This document shows positions 7,555 to 11,693 of a stretch of 11,693 nucleotides of DNA, piece after piece. Origin of the DNA: Spirochaeta sp. (GTDB lineage Bacteria > Spirochaetota > Spirochaetia > DSM-27196 > SLAA01); NCBI GenBank assembly GCA_020201015.1, contig JAIVHN010000197.1, positions 1 through 11,693 of the forward strand, in the 5' to 3' direction. Position 1 is the stretch's first letter, and each line of letters starts with the position of its first letter. Both the position numbers and the translations under genes were made by a program. Below the pieces are notes generated by a model. That model worked only from the letters and a program-made list of their open reading frames with translations. It made no database searches and had not been told where the DNA came from.

Positions 7555-7565
7555 GTGAAGAGCAC

Positions 7566-8960
7566 GTGAAAAGCAGCGGAAGCGAGGAAGAACTCGCTGA
7601 ACTTGAGTCGATCTTTAGCGAGTTCGAGTCGTTCACCAATCTTGAGCACGGCGGTGGCGCCCAGACGCGGCACTATCGCCTGGAACGGATGCAGCGATGG
7701 TTGCGCATTCTCGGTAATCCGCAACAGAAGTTTCGCGCCGTGCACATTGCAGGCTCCAAGGGTAAAGGCTCAACAGCGGCAATGATTGACGCTGTTCTCA
7801 GGGGCGGAGGCGAAAAGGTAGGTCGTTACACATCACCTCACATAAGCTCTTATCGCGAAAGAATCAGCATTCATGGTGTGCCTGCGCCTTTGGAGTTACT
7901 CTTACCTATTCTGCAATATCTACGCCAAGAGTTTCGTCGGGCGGAGATAGACTACAAACCTACCACTTTTGAGGCACTCACTCTGGCCGCCTTTTTGTGT
8001 TTTGCCGAAGCCGATCTTGATCGTGTGGTAGTTGAGACCGGGCTAGGCGGACGACTTGATGCGACCAACTTGGTTCTACCGGAGATGGTAGTGCTCACTC
8101 CCATTGAGCTTGAGCACACCGAGTACCTTGGCAACAGTATTGCAGAAATTGCTTTCGAAAAGGCGGGGATTATTAAGCCCGGAATCCAGGTGGTAGCCGC
8201 CGAACTACGCCCAGAAGCCGAGAGCGTTATTTGCCATCGTGCAGAAGAACTGGCCGCGCCGATCTCTTTGCTTGCTTCACGACTCCAAAAGCTCATACGC
8301 AGCTCCGAGATTGACGGTGATCCATTAGAGATTGTCCTGCAAAACCCGGATACCCAAATTTACACGCGCCTACAGATGCGCGGCCGAGTACAAGCACAAA
8401 ACGCAGCCCTTGCTACACTAGCCGTACGCCTACTCCGGCCGGACATGCCGTCCGCTCTCATTGAAACTGGCCTCGCCTCGGCGCGGCTCCCGGCACGAGG
8501 AGAGCTTTTTCGCACTTCCCCACCGGTAATGCTTGACGGCGCACACACGCCCGACTCTGTTACCTCAGTATACGAAACCTTTGCCGAGATATTTCCTGGT
8601 GAAGCAACCCTTATTTTTGGAGCGGTTCAGGGTAAAGATATTCAAGGTATGCTTGAGCGACTCCCCAAACAGTTCCGGCGGGTCATTATTTCTCGTCCGG
8701 GCCGCTTTCGTGCCAGTAACCCCGAGGCGATACAGTCGTTGTTAACAAGCATAGGGCGAAGCGCAGAGCTCATAGAAGAGGCACAAGCAGCTTTGGCCTC
8801 CGCCCGTGAGTCCGGACTTCCCATCTTAATTGTAGGTTCCTTCTTTTTGGCCGGTGAGTTCCGGCCTTTTTTGACCGCGGAAGAAGAATTCGGGACAGGT
8901 ATGTCTGGTGGCGAACCCCCGGCAGATGGCAGCACTAAAGGCCGTCCAACATGTCGTTAA
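7566..8960 (+). CDS. folC: Folylpolyglutamate synthase / dihydrofolate synthase family (FolC)
   Basis: FolC is a cytoplasmic Mur-ligase-type ATP enzyme that adds glutamate to folates and, in many bacteria, to dihydropteroate. The 464-residue length is slightly above usual (~420-450). Visible motifs: ATP loop GSKGKGST (63-70), YTSPHISSYRERI (88-100), metal-binding ETGLGGRLDATNLV (157-170), ELEHTEYLG (181-189), EKAGIIKPG (198-206, with the usually carbamylated lysine) and LDGAHTPDS (323-331). The ATP loop has Lys where TNGKGS is common, and GAHT replaces the frequent GAHN; both look like lineage variants. The start is GTG 7566 with a weak GAAGAG site upstream. The first ~30 residues and the last ~25 (Gly/Pro-rich) are outside the family core. 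Its end overlaps the next gene by 10 nt. Whether it is bifunctional cannot be read from the sequence. Confidence 0.93.
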   Translation: MKSSGSEEELAELESIFSEFESFTNLEHGGGAQTRHYRLERMQRWLRILGNPQQKFRAVHIAGSKGKGSTAAMIDAVLRGGGEKVGRYTSPHISSYRERISIHGVPAPLELLLPILQYLRQEFRRAEIDYKPTTFEALTLAAFLCFAEADLDRVVVETGLGGRLDATNLVLPEMVVLTPIELEHTEYLGNSIAEIAFEKAGIIKPGIQVVAAELRPEAESVICHRAEELAAPISLLASRLQKLIRSSEIDGDPLEIVLQNPDTQIYTRLQMRGRVQAQNAALATLAVRLLRPDMPSALIETGLASARLPARGELFRTSPPVMLDGAHTPDSVTSVYETFAEIFPGEATLIFGAVQGKDIQGMLERLPKQFRRVIISRPGRFRASNPEAIQSLLTSIGRSAELIEEAQAALASARESGLPILIVGSFFLAGEFRPFLTAEEEFGTGMSGGEPPADGSTKGRPTCR

Positions 8961-10456
8961 ACTGGCGCGAGATACACAGCGTGCTCGAGGAGCTGCACCT
9001 CAATGGCTCGTACATTCAGCGCATTGTCCAACCGGATTTTTCACGACTGGTGCTTGAACTGTATCGCCCCGGTAAAGCGTTCCAGGTAGTAGTGGTACTA
9101 CGACCAGGTGTTGTTCGTATGCACCGAATTCAGAACGCAATCAAGAAGCCGAAAACACAGCAACGCTTTGCGTCGCTTCTGGCATCCCGACTTAAAGGCG
9201 CCCGCATCGTATCTGCCTATCAGTACGACCGTGAACGCATTGTTCGCCTTGCTTTTACACGTGCAGATGAGCGCGGTTTACTCTGGATTCGCCTCTGGAG
9301 TGGCGCAGCTAACGTGGTACTGACAACCGAGAACAACATAATTATCGATGCCTACTTTCGCCGCCCTAAACGCAACGAGATTTCAGGCGGGCAGTTTGAG
9401 CTGCCAGCTCCGAGTCTTGCGGTATTATCGGAACGTTTTGCCAAGACGGAGGCCTTCAGACGACGCTCGCTCGATGCGAGTGGCGCTGCCACGGCTGACG
9501 GTGCTGGTGGCGACGGCGGCGCTGGTGGCGACGACGGTGCCGATCGTGGTGACGCCGGAAACACTAGCGAAAACCGATTTCTTGAAGCATGGTACGCCGA
9601 ATTGGATTCGGCGCCGCTGAAGGAAGGCGCGGATGCAACTCGTGCAGGCGCTGAGCGCAGGCTGGAAGAACTGCAGACCGAGCTTATCCGGCGCCGCAAC
9701 AAGGCCGAGGAACGGCTCAACTCAACCGCAGACTACACGCAACTCACACGGCAGGCCGACACCATTATGGGGAACCAACACCTTGTTCAGACCGGCGCTG
9801 CAGAACTCGTCACCGAGGACAATCAGGGAAATGCGCTTCGTATTCCGCTCGATCCACATCTCCCTCCGTATGCAACCGCAGAGAAGCTCTACGAACGTGC
9901 CAAACGTTTGCGTGCAACAGCCGAGCATGCTGGCAAAGAACTTGCGATAGTTTCCAAGGAAGAAGAAAGGCTCAGGGCGTACGCCGTGGAGTTGACACAA
10001 GGTAACGTGCCCTCCGAACTTCAAACGAATACAAAGTCGGAACAACGCAGTGGGTCGGCCACCGAAGATCAACGCCCCGGATTGCGGTTTTTTTCGGGTG
10101 ACTTTGTTATTCTTGTTGGACGGAATGCGCGCGAGAATGACGGGCTCCTGCGACGTTACGTACGAGGCAACGACACCTGGTTGCATGCACGAGACTACCC
10201 CGGCGGATACGTGTTTATAAAACAACAACCTGGAAAAAGTGTGCCACTTGAGGTGCTCATAGATGCCGGTAACCTGGCAGTTCATTACAGCAAGGCACGT
10301 GGCGAACAGACTGTCGAGTTGTATTACACGCAGGTGAAACACCTTAGACGCGCTAAGCATGGAGCTCTTGGACTCGTCATTCCAACTCAGGAGAAGAATC
10401 TACGAGTTCGCTTCGACTCAGAGCGACTCCAGAAGCTCCTCTCCAGCACCCGTTAA
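8951..10456 (+). CDS. rqcH: NFACT family protein, RqcH-like (ribosome quality control)
   Basis: RqcH binds stalled 50S subunits carrying peptidyl-tRNA and recruits tRNA-Ala to add alanine tails; related proteins were first described as fibronectin-binding. The 501-residue protein has an NFACT-N domain (about 1-165) with the Asp-Arg pair at 93-94 (QYDRERIVRL) in the place of the DR needed for tailing in Bacillus RqcH. A Gly/Asp low-complexity segment follows (about 178-204), then coiled-coil helices (about 233-262 and 310-348) linked by IPLDPHLPPYATAEKLYERA. The NFACT-R domain (about 379-490) carries GRNARENDGLL (390-400) and DTWLHARDYPGGYVFIK (408-424). It is shorter than typical (~550-580), and I see no helix-hairpin-helix part between NFACT-N and the coiled coil. 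ATG 8951 overlaps the folC end by 10 nt, suggesting coupling. Confidence 0.9.
   Translation: MSLNWREIHSVLEELHLNGSYIQRIVQPDFSRLVLELYRPGKAFQVVVVLRPGVVRMHRIQNAIKKPKTQQRFASLLASRLKGARIVSAYQYDRERIVRLAFTRADERGLLWIRLWSGAANVVLTTENNIIIDAYFRRPKRNEISGGQFELPAPSLAVLSERFAKTEAFRRRSLDASGAATADGAGGDGGAGGDDGADRGDAGNTSENRFLEAWYAELDSAPLKEGADATRAGAERRLEELQTELIRRRNKAEERLNSTADYTQLTRQADTIMGNQHLVQTGAAELVTEDNQGNALRIPLDPHLPPYATAEKLYERAKRLRATAEHAGKELAIVSKEEERLRAYAVELTQGNVPSELQTNTKSEQRSGSATEDQRPGLRFFSGDFVILVGRNARENDGLLRRYVRGNDTWLHARDYPGGYVFIKQQPGKSVPLEVLIDAGNLAVHYSKARGEQTVELYYTQVKHLRRAKHGALGLVIPTQEKNLRVRFDSERLQKLLSSTR
9503..9538 (+). repeat. 18-bp tandem duplication coding for AGGDGG/AGGDDG
   Basis: Two adjacent 18-bp units (9503-9520 and 9521-9538) share 16 of 18 bases, beginning GCTGGTGGCGACG. 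They lie in a GC-rich Gly/Asp/Ala stretch of the rqcH-like gene (about 9485-9562). This looks like in-frame slippage in a disordered linker; the codon count may vary between strains. Confidence 0.7.
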
Positions 10457-10460
10457 GTGA

Positions 10461-10465
10461 GGAGG
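10461..10465 (+). promoter_or_regulatory. Ribosome binding site for a TTG start (amrA)
   Basis: GGAGG, within GTGAGGAGGT, lies 7 nt before TTG 10473. The strong site at ideal spacing, right after the rqcH-like stop, is the reason for accepting the rare TTG start. Confidence 0.75.
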
Positions 10466-10472
10466 TACAGTT

Positions 10473-11051
10473 TTGCTTGAGTTAGTTTCCCTTCAAGATG
10501 CCGAGCTGCGAAACACACTGCTAACACGTGCCCGTCAAGAAATATCAAAGGCTTGCGCATCAGTGCGGGAGCCTGCCTTACCAACAGAGAAGTCTACAGA
10601 ATTCGAACCTATCAACGCCTCGGGCGTGTTTGTGTCGCTCCACATTGGCAAACGACTTCGAGGCTGCATTGGGAAACTCCGTTTGAATGAGGTCGGCCTT
10701 TCGGAACTCAGTGCTGCTGCGGTGGATGCAGCATGTGCAGATCCCCGTTTCCAGGCAGTACGGCCAAGCGAACTCAGCGAGTTGCATATTGAGATATCGT
10801 TGCTTGGACCTCTTTATCGCTGTGAGCCCGAGGAAGTTGTTGTTGGGAGGCATGGCCTCTATATCCGTAGTGACGATAATTCCGGACTCTTGTTGCCACA
10901 AGTTGCAGTAGAGCGAGATTGGAGCAGTACCGAGTTCTTGCAACAACTCCGCAAAAAGGCAGACTTGGAACCCACCCCTACCATCTCGGAGCAACTCTGG
11001 TGTTTCCGCGCAGTAGTATTTGACGAAGAAGGGAATCTACGGTCATACTAG
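10473..11051 (+). CDS. amrA: AMMECR1 / AmmeMemoRadiSam system protein A
   Basis: The 192-residue protein is a stand-alone AMMECR1 domain. The hallmark LRGCIG is at 62-67, followed by the helix SELSAAAVDAACADPRF (77-93), SELHIEISLLGPL (101-113), HGLYIR (127-132), LLLPQVAVERDW (139-150) and a C-terminal strand WCFRAVVFDEEG. The family's biochemical role is not settled; it often occurs with Memo-like and radical SAM proteins, neither of which is in this window. The usual Cys in the CxKAGL stretch after the W-x-x-x-x-FL motif is Arg here (QQLRKKADL). The start is TTG 10473, backed by a strong ribosome binding site. It lies 16 nt after the rqcH-like gene and 3 nt before the next gene, in one apparent transcription unit. 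Confidence 0.9.
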   Translation: MLELVSLQDAELRNTLLTRARQEISKACASVREPALPTEKSTEFEPINASGVFVSLHIGKRLRGCIGKLRLNEVGLSELSAAAVDAACADPRFQAVRPSELSELHIEISLLGPLYRCEPEEVVVGRHGLYIRSDDNSGLLLPQVAVERDWSSTEFLQQLRKKADLEPTPTISEQLWCFRAVVFDEEGNLRSY

Positions 11052-11054
11052 CTC

Positions 11055-11693
11055 GTGGTGTCGTATACCTTACTTGAGTTACAAGGCAGCGCAGATCCTC
11101 ATCTTGCCAGACGTTTGCATAGCGCCCCGGGTCTTGGAGTAGTACGCGTGAGCCCCCACTCGGGCGGCACCACTACGACATCGCAGCCCGAGAAAGCAAC
11201 AGCCGAGTTTCAGCTGAGCTCAGGACGAGTCTATCTTCGCTTACCGTATTCGGACCTGTGCTCATTGGCGGAGCATATTCGGCGGGAGCCCGAAGAGCGT
11301 TCATACGCTCTTCTGCTCCACGTTTCCAAGGCAGCAGCGTTGCTGCCCGACAACACCGGATTCTCTCTTGACCCCCGGTTTGTATTTCTTACGACCGAGG
11401 CTCCCCTTGTCTCGCCTGTGTTGCTTCTCCCGGCCGCGGGAGTAGCGGAACTCCGCCGCATGCAACGAAATGCGGACCGCGAGCATGCAAGCAACACCAG
11501 CAAGTGTCAATTCTCCAACTGCGAGCATGAAGGGCTGGATTTCGATCCGCCCGACCGCACAGGCGCGGCAATAACGGCTTTCGGATTGGCCGCCTTGTGG
11601 TACCGCCAGCTCAGCTCACAGCCCTTATGCATGAATCCCGAGGCCAGCCCCGGCACGCCACGACTTTACGAACGCTTTGGAGAGAGCTTTCCT
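11055..11693 (+). CDS. Partial unknown protein, possible pseudokinase fold (3' end missing)
   Basis: From GTG 11055 (or GTG 11058) the frame is open for 213 codons to the right edge. It begins 3 nt after the amrA stop, which suggests coupling; no clear ribosome binding site is visible. I do not recognise the family for certain. The layout is reminiscent of a protein kinase fold: LPYSDLCSLAEHIRR (63-77) like the hinge and helix D, a helix YALLLHVSKAAALLP (84-98) like helix E, GFSLDPRFVFLTTE (102-115) where a catalytic loop and its strand would be, then DRTGAAITAFGLAALWYRQL (167-186) resembling the DxxSLGxxLYELL helix F. The HRD and DFG motifs are missing, so if it is a kinase fold it should be inactive. 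A CQFSNC pair (151-156) and a polar, low-complexity segment (35-50) are also present. Composition matches the neighbours. Frame and start are more certain than the fold. Confidence 0.6.
   Translation, partial: MVSYTLLELQGSADPHLARRLHSAPGLGVVRVSPHSGGTTTTSQPEKATAEFQLSSGRVYLRLPYSDLCSLAEHIRREPEERSYALLLHVSKAAALLPDNTGFSLDPRFVFLTTEAPLVSPVLLLPAAGVAELRRMQRNADREHASNTSKCQFSNCEHEGLDFDPPDRTGAAITAFGLAALWYRQLSSQPLCMNPEASPGTPRLYERFGESFP

Noticed and set aside
9722..10360. 212-codon open frame antisense to the rqcH-like gene
   Set aside because: It lies wholly opposite a well-supported NFACT gene, is rich in Cys, Phe and Leu in no recognisable pattern, and has no ribosome site or neighbours in its orientation.
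11231..11571. Minus-strand open frames opposite the right-edge gene
   Set aside because: Short, Arg/Ser/Ala-rich frames that mirror the plus-strand codons; the plus frame is longer, spaced like the rest of the operon and has more protein-like structure.

Overview
The window is densely coding bacterial chromosome of moderate G+C. It has no mobile element, RNA gene, CRISPR array or long non-coding stretch. A spirochaete of the Spirochaeta/Treponema group is the best guess. The enoyl reductase closely follows, from memory, the Treponema denticola trans-2-enoyl-CoA reductase, including its N-terminal MIVKPMVRNNIC. The other genes fit a free-living spirochaete, but nothing here proves the taxonomy.

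Layout. Positions 1-842 (+) hold the 3' part of a membrane-anchored protein with an acidic linker and a degenerate GGDEF-like domain. Its stop overlaps the stop of a convergent minus-strand cluster at 837-6094. In transcription order that cluster is fabV (enoyl reductase), rnz (RNase Z), and a three-gene ABC-2 exporter of the Gld type (ATPase, permease, GldG-like auxiliary protein). Its gene junctions range from a 4-nt overlap to a 12-nt gap, so it is probably one operon. A 149-bp divergent spacer (6095-6243) holds the only obvious promoter region. From 6244 a plus-strand cluster runs off the right edge: a HisD-family dehydrogenase, folC, an RqcH-like NFACT protein, an AMMECR1/AmrA protein, and a partial gene that may encode a pseudokinase. 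These genes also overlap or sit within 16 nt of each other.

Functional picture. The minus cluster joins fatty-acid chain reduction, tRNA 3'-end processing and an envelope-associated ABC transporter. The plus cluster joins an alcohol/aldehyde dehydrogenase-type enzyme, folate polyglutamylation and ribosome-associated quality control. I see housekeeping genes with several odd details rather than one new multi-gene system.

Main oddities: (1) the ABC ATPase gene loses frame and about 45 residues of its C-terminal domain, while the canonical end (EVFRVLT, stop in an ATGA overlap with the permease) survives in another frame; (2) the HisD homologue lacks several residues that bind zinc or substrate in true histidinol dehydrogenase; (3) the NFACT protein is short, seems to lack the helix-hairpin-helix part and carries a Gly/Asp tandem repeat; (4) the incomplete right-edge gene looks like a kinase fold without catalytic motifs.
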